A DNA stretch of 64,000 nt from assembly GCF_019352175.1 (NCBI RefSeq), contig NZ_JACBYI010000029.1, forward strand, positions 1-64,000, read 5' to 3'. This DNA is from Paenibacillus sp. S150 (lineage in GTDB: Bacteria > Bacillota > Bacilli > Paenibacillales > Paenibacillaceae). Position 1 is the stretch's first letter. Every line of letters starts with the position of its first letter. Position numbers and translations under genes: made by a program. Under the pieces are notes generated by a model that was given only the letters and a program-made list of their open reading frames with translations, was not told where the DNA came from and did not search any database. Shown here piece after piece: positions 1 to 8,531 of this stretch.

Positions 1-114
1 AGTGCTGGACCCGTTCTTGCCGTGGTCAGCCGCGTTGCCACCGATCTGTCGAGTGTTGAAATCCTAATCTCATTCTAAATATGGAGCCCTCATCTTGGTG
101 TCAAGGTGTGGGCT

Positions 115-2766
115 GTTTGACGCTTACCACTCACATGGAGTGCGACATTTAATATCACCGTCAGTATTGGTGACCTTCCAATTTCAATCCACGCACTCAC
201 ATGGAGTGCGACAATATCGAGCGGACCGGCTTCGTAATTGACCTCGCGATTTCAATTCACGCACTCACATGGAGTGCGACATCTCGTGGCGTCTCCAATA
301 CAGTTCCTGTCCGAAATTTCAATCCACGCACTCACATGGAGTGCGACGGTCAGGGAGACGGTGTAACCCGCAGCACTCGTCAATTTCAATCCACGCACTC
401 ACATGGAGTGCGACGTCCAGTGCGGACCCATACGGACAGCCAAAAGATTATTTCAATCCACGCACTCACATGGAGTGCGACGCAACACTCGCATATTCCT
501 TTCCCTTACCACAAATAATTTCAATCCACGCACTCACATGGAGTGCGACAAATGCTGGTAACACCATTGCAATATCTTGTGCGATTTCAATCCACGCACT
601 CACATGGAGTGCGACATTGTTACTTTCATGGTCTGGCTCACTTTTGCAAAGATTTCAATCCACGCACTCACATGGAGTGCGACCGATCACTATAAAAAGA
701 CAACTTGGAACAGCGTTGATTTCAATCCACGCACTCACATGGAGTGCGACGTTCTGTTGGGTCTGCATCCTGCCTTGCTGCTCGCATTTCAATCCACGCA
801 CTCACATGGAGTGCGACATGGTCATCGAGGGCTATTTTGCTGTGTGTGGACAGATTTCAATCCACGCACTCACATGGAGTGCGACTTGTGCGGATCATGC
901 CGGAGTGTGGGGGAAAGGATTTCAATCCACGCACTCACATGGAGTGCGACCAAAGCGCAAATGGCCCGCGGCGTCAGGCTCCAGGGATTTCAATCCACGC
1001 ACTCACATGGAGTGCGACCACCGCAGCCACGCTCCAGCAAAACTATGACAACAAATTTCAATCCACGCACTCACATGGAGTGCGACAAAATAATCTTGGG
1101 ACTCTTGCGGACCAAATTTCGTATTTCAATCCACGCACTCACATGGAGTGCGACGGAAAACCTGGGAGAAGAAGTCACCAAGGGCATGCGATTTCAATCC
1201 ACGCACTCACATGGAGTGCGACCAACAGGCGACATTACAACAAGAGAACTTGCAGAAGATTTCAATCCACGCACTCACATGGAGTGCGACCGCCCCGCCG
1301 TACCCGATGTGCCGGGCAGTTGAGATATTTCAATCCACGCACTCACATGGAGTGCGACCAACAACAGCGATTGCTTGAGCTGCAAGAGTATCACATTTCA
1401 ATCCACGCACTCACATGGAGTGCGACTGAAGTTCATCCCACATCCTTCGACCTTTTTAAACCAATTTCAATCCACGCACTCACATGGAGTGCGACAACTA
1501 TCATGCTTGCAGACAATATGGCGCTGTTGATTTCAATCCACGCACTCACATGGAGTGCGACGGTCGAACGCTTAATTGTAGCCCTCTATAAAGAACCGAT
1601 TTCAATCCACGCACTCACATGGAGTGCGACGGCTTGATATTTCTTGCTTTCGGCTGACTTGCTGGATTTCAATCCACGCACTCACATGGAGTGCGACCCA
1701 ATGGGATGCTGCACGGACGGTGAATATGCATAATTTCAATCCACGCACTCACATGGAGTGCGACCATATGGGGCATGGGGCGACCCATGGTGCACGTTAA
1801 TTTCAATCCACGCACTCACATGGAGTGCGACACTCATGTATTCTGGCGTTGGTAGCATTTTTTATGATTTCAATCCACGCACTCACATGGAGTGCGACGA
1901 AACTTCACGCAATATGTATGCTTTCTTAGTTAATTTCAATCCACGCACTCACATGGAGTGCGACGTCATGATTATTATCAGGAATTATATTTTACCAATA
2001 TTTCAATCCACGCACTCACATGGAGTGCGACACTCTATCAAATTTGAAATGGAGTTGAACATTTTGATTTCAATCCACGCACTCACATGGAGTGCGACAA
2101 TTGGCTATCGAACTGCAGCATTGTCTCTACGAATTTCAATCCACGCACTCACATGGAGTGCGACTACTACCAGCGGGCCGTGCGGACAGAACGGGTACAA
2201 TTTCAATCCACGCACTCACATGGAGTGCGACCAGACTGATGCGCATCGAGGCATCATAGTAACCAGATTTCAATCCACGCACTCACATGGAGTGCGACAT
2301 AGTCGATGATTTTGCAATTACCCTTGCTCAAGCATTTCAATCCACGCACTCACATGGAGTGCGACGAGGCATAACCAGTATGAGCGACAAGACAGGTATA
2401 ATTTCAATCCACGCACTCACATGGAGTGCGACACCATACCCCATTCGGTAGAATATCCATGATGCCGATTTCAATCCACGCACTCACATGGAGTGCGACG
2501 GAGGCTGCCGAAAAAGAATTATACCTCCCATATGTATTTCAATCCACGCACTCACATGGAGTGCGACCGCCACACGCTGCGGGCAGCTCGCACAGCATTG
2601 TAATTTCAATCCACGCACTCACATGGAGTGCGACAAGCAGTTCAACCTCATCCTCAGTAAATCCAGAAGATTTCAATCCACGCACTCACATGGAGTGCGA
2701 CTCGACGATGGGACGATCGAAGCCCATCTGCTTGATTTCAATCCACGCACTCACATGGAGTGCGAC
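115..2766 (-). CRISPR. CRISPR array 1 (type I-C), 39 intact repeats plus one decayed
   Basis: There are 39 intact 32-nt repeats, starting at 181, 249, 316, 383 and so on to 2735, spaced 65-69 nt apart, so spacers are 33-37 nt. Each repeat has a 7-bp stem (CGCACTC/GAGTGCG) around a 5-nt loop. On the minus strand it ends in ATTGAAAT, the usual 3' handle of I-C repeats, so transcription runs leftward and the leader is on the right next to cas2. The repeat at 249-280 carries one C-to-T change. The leftmost copy (115-146) matches the consensus at about 24 of 32 positions, with its left third degraded, as expected for the old trailer end. All spacers look distinct by eye. Long plus-strand ORFs across the array are read-through of the repeat. 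Confidence 0.98.
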
Positions 2767-2947
2767 AGCGAAAAAACACAGAATGATCTCACAAAGATAT
2801 GAATTCCGACTTTTTCTTTTTCATGTTGGTTATAAAAAATATGGTTGAACTCTTGACTTTTACTGATTCGCCTGAATCCGACCGGATTTCGACAAAATCT
2901 GAGGTGCGAATGTCCCGGGGTTTTTATGGGAGCTTGGGGTTCGCACC
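2767..2947 (-). promoter_or_regulatory. CRISPR leader 1
   Basis: AT-rich non-coding sequence between the newest repeat of array 1 and the end of cas2. It contains a 45-nt block at 2903-2947 with 8-bp inverted arms (GGTGCGAA/TTCGCACC), and a 10-mer AACTCTTGAC at 2848-2857. Both recur in leader 2 at the same distance from the first repeat: 136 nt to the inverted repeat and 81 nt to the 10-mer. It should hold the pre-crRNA promoter and the integration signal for Cas1-Cas2. The exact promoter is not obvious. Confidence 0.85.
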
Positions 2948-3001
2948 ACTTTTGGAATAGCTTTGGCAATATTTTTTTGACCGAACTTACCAAATTTCCC
3001 T

Positions 3002-3292
3002 TTACAGAATTAACGGAGCTTCCATATCATAGGAAGCTTTGGCGCCGATATGCTCCACTTTGGTTTTGTGCTTGTCTCCCAAGTTATAAAAGCGCAGGCT
3101 ATCCGTCTCCGTATCAATCAGTTCCTCCAGTTCATATCTCAACTTGCGAAACTGAGTGGAATCGACGATACACTCAAATACGGAGTTTTGCACCCGTTGT
3201 CCATAATCCAGACATTTCTTGGATACTTTGGACAAACGGCGCCTTCCTTCGGCGGTCGTAGTTGCAACATCATAGGTAACTAAGATTAACAC
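3002..3292 (-). CDS. cas2: CRISPR-associated endoribonuclease/integrase subunit Cas2
   Basis: A 96-aa protein starting LILVTYDV, the ferredoxin-like first strand of Cas2 with its conserved Asp, followed by a GRRRLSKV segment typical of I-C Cas2. With Cas1 it forms the spacer-integration complex. An upstream GTG at 3301 abuts the cas1 stop. The GTG at 3292 is preferred because an AGGTG ribosome site lies 6 nt upstream and the resulting length is the family norm. It is the last gene of the cas operon, directly after cas1, and is followed by leader 1. No damage is seen. Confidence 0.95.
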   Translation of the reverse strand: MLILVTYDVATTTAEGRRRLSKVSKKCLDYGQRVQNSVFECIVDSTQFRKLRYELEELIDTETDSLRFYNLGDKHKTKVEHIGAKASYDMEAPLIL

Positions 3293-3301
3293 AGTCAACA
3301 C

Positions 3302-4333
3302 CTACTTCCACAAAAATGGCGGGTACTCCTCCAAATCACCGCGAATATGTCTGGCAAGCAATAACGCTTGGGCATAGGGAACAAGTCCCCAGGACATTTT
3401 TTCACCGAGATAAGGATGTACAATCCCCTCTTGCTTCCGCTCCTGCCACGCTTTCAAAACGGATTTGCGTATATCGTCCTCCATAATGACCGCTCCATTT
3501 TCTTTTCGATAAAACCCTTTAGCGGTAATCACTTTCTTGTTAATGAGCGACAACACGAAACGATCCGCATATACCCCGCGCAGTTCCTCCATCAGATCAA
3601 GCGCGAGCGAGACTCTCCCCGGCCGGTCACGATGCAAAAAGCCAACATAAGCGTCCAATCCAACCGTCTCTAGCGCCGCTGCGGCGTCGCCGGCCAGCAA
3701 TGTGTACGTAAAGGACAGCAGCGCGTTGACGTTATCCAGCGGAGGCCGCTTATTGCGGCCCCGGAAATAAAAATCGTCTTTTTGCTGCAGAATCAGCTCG
3801 TCAAATACCGAGTTATATTGAGCAGCAGCGCTGCCCTCCAGTCCCCGCAAAATCTCCAGATCCTCCACGTAACGCACAACATTCATAATTTCCGTCAGCC
3901 CTGCCGAAACCTGCTTCATCCGGCCAGCATCCAAACGAAGCGCATAATCACGTGTGGCCCGCTCCAATATCCATTTGCTGTTGTAGACTTTGCCTAGAAT
4001 CATGTTGCGGGCAACCAGCGCGCTGCGGCGCTCATCGTCCGAAATGCGATATTGCTCCTTGCGCAGGATCACGTTACCCCGGCTCTCTCCGATAACCCGT
4101 GCCAGGAAACGTCCGCTGCGGGTCATAAACGTCAAGGCAATGTTACGCTCTGCACATGAGCCCATCAGCGCCGGACTGACTCCCGCATAGCCAAATGTAC
4201 ACACCGCCTCCAAGTTGTGCAGCGGATACCGCCCCAGCACCCGCTCTTCTCCTTTAATGACAATATTCTCGCCGTCCAGAGATAAATACGTATCCGGTGT
4301 CGTGACAAACAAGGTGTTCAGCATCTTCTTCAT
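3302..4333 (-). CDS. cas1: CRISPR-associated endonuclease Cas1 (type I-C)
   Basis: A 343-aa Cas1, the catalytic integrase that inserts new spacers at the leader end. The N-terminal beta domain contains the TFGYAGVSP region. The C-terminal helical domain carries the expected acidic and histidine metal ligands: a Glu in GLEGSAAAQYN, the His in GFLHRDRPG and the Asp in SLALDLMEEL. Its ATG overlaps the cas4 stop by 4 bp (ATGA), indicating coupled translation with cas4, a frequent partner that trims prespacers and selects PAM-bearing ends. It is full length and intact. A second Met three codons later is an alternative start. Confidence 0.97.
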   Translation of the reverse strand: MKKMLNTLFVTTPDTYLSLDGENIVIKGEERVLGRYPLHNLEAVCTFGYAGVSPALMGSCAERNIALTFMTRSGRFLARVIGESRGNVILRKEQYRISDDERRSALVARNMILGKVYNSKWILERATRDYALRLDAGRMKQVSAGLTEIMNVVRYVEDLEILRGLEGSAAAQYNSVFDELILQQKDDFYFRGRNKRPPLDNVNALLSFTYTLLAGDAAAALETVGLDAYVGFLHRDRPGRVSLALDLMEELRGVYADRFVLSLINKKVITAKGFYRKENGAVIMEDDIRKSVLKAWQERKQEGIVHPYLGEKMSWGLVPYAQALLLARHIRGDLEEYPPFLWK

Positions 4334-4989
4334 TCGCTTAACCTGCTTTCAATGTAACTGCTCACGCCCCGCTTCTTCAGCATCTCCGGCAAACAAACCA
4401 GATTAAGCGAGCAACTCTTACAATGGGGGCCGGTTTTAACCTTCGGAGTATAGCTTCTGCGAAAATAACCGTGCATCTCCTGCAAAGCCGCCTTTACCCG
4501 TTCCCGATCCGCTGCCGTTACCGGAACCTCTTCCCGATGCTTGATCTCATCATAAAAAAGAAAACCGGTAGACAACTCACAAACCAGCATCTCTTCCAGA
4601 CACATCAGTTGCGCAATCAGCTGAGAACGGTCCGAGTCGCCAAGTTTGGGCTTGCCCCGTTTATATTCCACCGGATATGGCAAATACCGCCCTTCTTCAC
4701 CGGCAAGAGGCACTCCGTCCGGGTCGCGGATAAACTCGACCACATCACATATTCCACTCACCCCAAGCTCGCGCGATTGCACCGGCAACGCACGCACTAC
4801 CAGCTTGTCTGCTCTTTTCTCACGCATTAAAGGCCGATCCGCCACCCGGTGCACATAGCTTCCTTCCAGCGTACGGACGTTTTCCTCCCACTGCTGTTCA
4901 ATATGAATGAGCGCCCACTGCCGCCGGCAAAAATTGAAATGCTGAATGCCGGACAACAGCAGGAAATCTTCTTCGTTATAGGCCGTCAT
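4330..4989 (-). CDS. cas4: CRISPR-associated exonuclease Cas4
   Basis: A 219-aa RecB-family nuclease. The four Cys expected to bind an iron-sulphur cluster are visible: C21 in FNFCRRQ, and C190, C193 and C199 in the C-terminal HCKSCSLNLVC cluster. Nuclease-core residues are in FIRDPDG and in PVEYKRGKP, where the Glu and Lys of the QxxxY/ExK-type core sit. Cas4 processes prespacers with Cas1-Cas2 and enforces PAM choice. It overlaps cas7 by 14 bp upstream and cas1 by 4 bp downstream. Intact, normal length. Confidence 0.96.
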   Translation of the reverse strand: MTAYNEEDFLLLSGIQHFNFCRRQWALIHIEQQWEENVRTLEGSYVHRVADRPLMREKRADKLVVRALPVQSRELGVSGICDVVEFIRDPDGVPLAGEEGRYLPYPVEYKRGKPKLGDSDRSQLIAQLMCLEEMLVCELSTGFLFYDEIKHREEVPVTAADRERVKAALQEMHGYFRRSYTPKVKTGPHCKSCSLNLVCLPEMLKKRGVSSYIESRLSE

Positions 4990-5836
4990 ACTCTTCCACT
5001 TTCAGGCCTTCAAGCGGGAAACACTCAATTGCATAATCGTCAAATGACTTAGGTTCTTCTGCCTTCGATTTCACCTGCAACGAACGATGCACCTTGGCAG
5101 AAGAATACTGCCCCAATTTGGAATTATGCTCCCACCAGAAAACCTTATGCACCTCCATGCTGCCTTCCGGTCTGGCCGAAGACAAATCATTTTCAAATAA
5201 CGTGCGCAGCGCTTCCTTGAATTTAGCGGCATCTTCGTTGGTGAACCCCGTTTTCTCGGCCAATTGCGTATTAATGCTTCCAAAAAATACATATACGCCG
5301 AAATCAACCCGGTGCTTCATGCCCATCGTATCGGAACCGCGGTCTTTGCCCGGCTCGGAATTAACGCTTTTCGTAATCTGCATACTGGTAATATCAATCG
5401 GGTCCACGCTTCGGGCGGTATGTATGGAAACGGGTCCACGTACGCCAACCGAAACTCCATTGCCATTTCCGGCTCCCTTAAAAGCAAATACTTGGCCAAA
5501 GCCGCGCACGTCTATCCATTCTTCGCAAGCGATCCGGGCAAATTCATCGTTAGAGGCATTTTTTGATTTCAAAATTTCATTCAGCTTGGCATTTCCGTCC
5601 GCCCGTTCGCGCAGGCTTCCGTAATCATCGGTTTTGCGGTCATTGGACTGGACGAAAATAGACTCTCCCAAATCCTGCAATCGGTTTCTGATTTTACGTT
5701 TAATGGCCACATCCGATATCTCTCCGTAGCCATCGTAGTTTTGCCGAGGCCGATTTCCGTTCAAAGGATCACCGTTTGGATTGGCATTTGTAACAGACAA
5801 CACGACAGCAAAATCAATTTTATGATCTAAACTCAT
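4976..5836 (-). CDS. cas7: Type I-C Cascade backbone protein Cas7 (Csd2)
   Basis: A 286-aa Csd2-type Cas7, which polymerises along the crRNA spacer to form the Cascade backbone. It has the family start (KIDFAVVLSVTNANPNGDPLNGNRPR), a Gly-rich RRM-like core, and the GSDTMGMKHRVDFGVYVF segment. A GTG three codons upstream is possible, but the ATG at 5836 has AAGGAG 8 nt before it and begins just after the cas8c stop, so it is chosen. It lies between cas8c and cas4 in the canonical I-C order. No missing segments. Confidence 0.96.
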   Translation of the reverse strand: MSLDHKIDFAVVLSVTNANPNGDPLNGNRPRQNYDGYGEISDVAIKRKIRNRLQDLGESIFVQSNDRKTDDYGSLRERADGNAKLNEILKSKNASNDEFARIACEEWIDVRGFGQVFAFKGAGNGNGVSVGVRGPVSIHTARSVDPIDITSMQITKSVNSEPGKDRGSDTMGMKHRVDFGVYVFFGSINTQLAEKTGFTNEDAAKFKEALRTLFENDLSSARPEGSMEVHKVFWWEHNSKLGQYSSAKVHRSLQVKSKAEEPKSFDDYAIECFPLEGLKVEEYDGL

Positions 5837-5841
5837 TAAAG

Positions 5842-6228
5842 TCACTCCTTATTAGTTGATTGCGCCTCAGCAGCTTTTTCTTTCTTCTTGCTTTGGTAAA
5901 GCTCATGTCTTTGACTATAAAAACCGAGCAAGTATTTACCGGACAAAGCTTTGTTGTTAAAATCCTCCGTTTTAAACATAAATCCGATCTCATCGATCTT
6001 TTCATTCCAATACCTTGCTTCATACCCCAACCTGGCTTGATACGGCTGCAATGCCTTTTGTATAGTGACCCACGTCCGCTCGGGATGCTGGGCAAATGCA
6101 TTCATGTAGCGGATGGCGTTGGTTGCCCGCTTCTCGTCCCCAAGTGCGCGTCTTTCCAATACGTCTGCCACAGCAAGCATACGGCCAAACAAATAACTGC
6201 GGTCATCGTTCTGTTCATCAAGCGCCAA
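5842..6228 (-). CDS. cas11c: Probable internal small subunit Cas11c (in frame within cas8c)
   Basis: Type I-C systems are known to translate the small Cascade subunit from an internal start in cas8c. Here an AGGAGGG Shine-Dalgarno sits inside the gene at 6242-6236. A TTG at 6228 lies 8 nt after its AGGAGG core and would give a 128-aa product starting at LALDEQNDD. An ATG at 6234 is also in frame but only 2 nt from the core, and an ATG at 6267 lacks a clear site. The predicted product is helical and basic at its end, as expected for Cas11. The existence of the product is inferred from the family; the exact start is uncertain. Confidence 0.6.
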   Translation of the reverse strand: MALDEQNDDRSYLFGRMLAVADVLERRALGDEKRATNAIRYMNAFAQHPERTWVTIQKALQPYQARLGYEARYWNEKIDEIGFMFKTEDFNNKALSGKYLLGFYSQRHELYQSKKKEKAAEAQSTNKE

Positions 6229-7770
6229 TGTCATTCCCTCCTGCCGGTCTGTATAATGTTTATTCATTAAGGCACACGCAATGCTTAGCGTTTTTTCCCA
6301 TTCCCAGTGTTCTAACGCAACCGGATTGGACGCTCTGTTGAGCGCGCTCCTGACAATGTCCAACGGAACCCTTGTCCCGTCTACAATGCAAGGCAGCATA
6401 CGCTCCATTAAGCCTTTTACCACTTTATCTCCCGCGCGAGGGCCATAGGCGGCAAAAGCGATATCCCGAGTGGCTGGAGCACCATAAAAGGAAACAAATT
6501 CATTCTCCTTGTTCTTGCGATAACGATGCAGCCAAGCGCATGTGGTATGCCACTTCACGAGCCTGTTCAAATACAATTCCTTGTTCATATTGCGGAAATA
6601 AAGCACCGCCATCCGTCCGGTGGTCGCCGAGTCCAGCACGATAATATTGACGTTTGACTTGAAAGGGTCTGCATTCTCATCCGCAAGTCTATTTTTATAA
6701 CCATCCAGAGCCTTCGCCATTTCGTCCGCCAATGCTTCATTTGTATTGGACTTGTTCACTACGGTAAGCGCCGCTTCGGGGTCAAGGGCAAATGTATCTT
6801 CAACAGGATCGGGGATATACAAAGTATCATTGCCCCATACCAGAAACACCCGGTCATCCATTGTTTTGCCTTGACGGTTAATCAGCCATTTCAGCGCATT
6901 ATGCGCTTTCTGCGATGCCTCATAGCTGATGCTTGCCGCATCTCTGCTTTGAACAAAACGCCCTCTAAAGGTAAAGCCGCTCGTATCGTTGGCCGATATC
7001 AGCTTTGCTTTGTCGCCGGCGTTCCGAATTTTGTTGGCGTGACGTTCCGTAGCGGGCAAACGTTCTCCTTTGACGTAACAGTAATCTTCATCACCCAAAC
7101 GTTCTGAATAATAAGCAATAAAGGAATTGTATACTTCACGGTCCTTCCACACGGAAGTAAGCGGCCGATCCGGCGAATATACATTGAAGCGGATGAAAGC
7201 GCTGGTCTGATCACCGGCAATAATGCCAAATATAGCCGGTTTCAGGGGATAGCGGTTTTCATGCTTTTTGTCCCACTTCTCGATCATTCGATTATGCTCA
7301 TCTACAGCCAATATGGACTCGCGGTATACCAGGTCATGGATTAACGTTCTTTGACGAAGATAGCGGTATATGCTGACTACTTTAGGATGAGCATGCGGAG
7401 ATTCTGCCCAATTCTGCAATTCCTGTATGTATGTTTCAAAAGGCTCTTCTCCCTTTACTTTGCCGCCGAATGCAACGAAATCTCCCGCAACATAACTTAA
7501 TTTGTCATGCAGCGGATAGGGAGCAATTACTGCCCCAGCCCTGCTGGAAGACTTCTCGGTACATGGAATTAACGTATTGGTATCGCCTTTATCAATCACT
7601 CTGGCGGAATGAAATTCACCGTTCTCCGTAACTGATACTTCAATATGGGCATTTTGCGTGGTATGCGAGACGGGAAGAAGCGTATATTCACGTTCGTTCC
7701 TCAGCGCCGGCTCGCCGACGAGACCCAAATTAGATTCATAGGTTTCATAAAGATTCAACAGCCAACTCAT
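5842..7770 (-). CDS. cas8c: Type I-C Cascade large subunit Cas8c (Csd1)
   Basis: A 642-aa Csd1 homologue beginning MSWLLNLYETYESN. Cas8c recognises the PAM and starts R-loop formation in type I-C Cascade. The start at 7770 is chosen because its ATG overlaps the cas5c stop (ATGA) and follows a GAGGGGG ribosome site; an upstream in-frame Met at 7791 would lie inside cas5c. The last 120-140 residues are the region from which type I-C systems make a separate small subunit, Cas11c, and an internal ribosome site is visible there. The gene is full length. Confidence 0.95.
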   Translation of the reverse strand: MSWLLNLYETYESNLGLVGEPALRNEREYTLLPVSHTTQNAHIEVSVTENGEFHSARVIDKGDTNTLIPCTEKSSSRAGAVIAPYPLHDKLSYVAGDFVAFGGKVKGEEPFETYIQELQNWAESPHAHPKVVSIYRYLRQRTLIHDLVYRESILAVDEHNRMIEKWDKKHENRYPLKPAIFGIIAGDQTSAFIRFNVYSPDRPLTSVWKDREVYNSFIAYYSERLGDEDYCYVKGERLPATERHANKIRNAGDKAKLISANDTSGFTFRGRFVQSRDAASISYEASQKAHNALKWLINRQGKTMDDRVFLVWGNDTLYIPDPVEDTFALDPEAALTVVNKSNTNEALADEMAKALDGYKNRLADENADPFKSNVNIIVLDSATTGRMAVLYFRNMNKELYLNRLVKWHTTCAWLHRYRKNKENEFVSFYGAPATRDIAFAAYGPRAGDKVVKGLMERMLPCIVDGTRVPLDIVRSALNRASNPVALEHWEWEKTLSIACALMNKHYTDRQEGMTLALDEQNDDRSYLFGRMLAVADVLERRALGDEKRATNAIRYMNAFAQHPERTWVTIQKALQPYQARLGYEARYWNEKIDEIGFMFKTEDFNNKALSGKYLLGFYSQRHELYQSKKKEKAAEAQSTNKE

Positions 7771-8489
7771 CCATTTACCCCCTCTCCCCAACGGGCCAGC
7801 AGCTGCTCGGCCGACTCCACATTGCTTTCATTAAATACCTTTGGCTTCATCTCGGAAACAACCCGAATTTGCGTACAATCTTCCGGCCGTTTAAACTCAA
7901 TGACTCCATTCTTCATTTCGGGATTCCACAAACGAACCTCCATTTGGCTTCTTCCCGTTTCATCCGGATAGTTAATGCCGTGTACCATTGTCCCGAAGTG
8001 CAGTTCCTCATAATTTGAATAAAAGCTGTCTCCTTCTCCGAACACGCAAGGCTCCACGTATGCCTGGCATTCCCTCGTTCCCAGAAAAATGTCTCTGCGT
8101 CCACCTGCACGGACACTGCGTCTCAATATATGGTGATGCTTGTTTTCATTTCGGTCGAAAGCCATATCGGGACGGTTCAGATTAAACTCGAAATGGCATC
8201 TTACTTGATAATGCACGTCTTTAAGATACGTATAATTGGCCAGTGAATTACCGCCGCCATATTCGATTGGCCGCACTCCCTTGGATTCCATTCGGATCGG
8301 ATTCATAATGCGAACGGCATCCACAATCATGATCAATGTCGGTTTCCAATAAATACTCTCCACTATACCCTTGAGCGCCTGATACGTAGGAATTTGATAG
8401 CTTAACTTCTCTCCTCCCAGCTTCGTCAGAGGATCGGTGAAAAGGGCATAGTCACCATATACAGAAAACTCTACCGAATTTCGAATCAT
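7767..8489 (-). CDS. cas5c: crRNA-processing endoribonuclease Cas5c (Cas5d)
   Basis: A 240-aa Cas5 of the I-C type. It takes the place of Cas6, cuts within the repeat stem and stays on the 5' handle. The catalytic Tyr, Lys and His described for Bacillus halodurans Cas5c have clear counterparts: Y36 in PTYQALKG, and K117 and H118 in ENKHHHI. The ATG at 8489 is preferred to an upstream Met because AAGGAGGTGA precedes it directly. There is no cas6 in the window, which fits this role. Its stop overlaps the cas8c start. Confidence 0.95.
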   Translation of the reverse strand: MIRNSVEFSVYGDYALFTDPLTKLGGEKLSYQIPTYQALKGIVESIYWKPTLIMIVDAVRIMNPIRMESKGVRPIEYGGGNSLANYTYLKDVHYQVRCHFEFNLNRPDMAFDRNENKHHHILRRSVRAGGRRDIFLGTRECQAYVEPCVFGEGDSFYSNYEELHFGTMVHGINYPDETGRSQMEVRLWNPEMKNGVIEFKRPEDCTQIRVVSEMKPKVFNESNVESAEQLLARWGEGVNG

Positions 8490-8531
8490 AGATTCACCTC
8501 CCTTCATTCTTTGACACAGGTTTTTTTACCG

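Noticed and set aside
1..114. Possible 3' end of a coding frame (stop at 76-78) and a possible further decayed repeat or weak hairpin (AGCCC/GGGCT)
   Set aside because: Too short and too diverged to support; the window edge cuts it.
201..2848. Several plus-strand ORFs of 76-297 codons across array 1 with recurring SIHALTWSAT and FNPRTHMECD peptides
   Set aside because: They are translations of the CRISPR repeat in three frames; the repeat has no stop codon in them.
2926..3261. Plus-strand ORF opposite cas2
   Set aside because: No ribosome site; cas2 on the minus strand explains the sequence.
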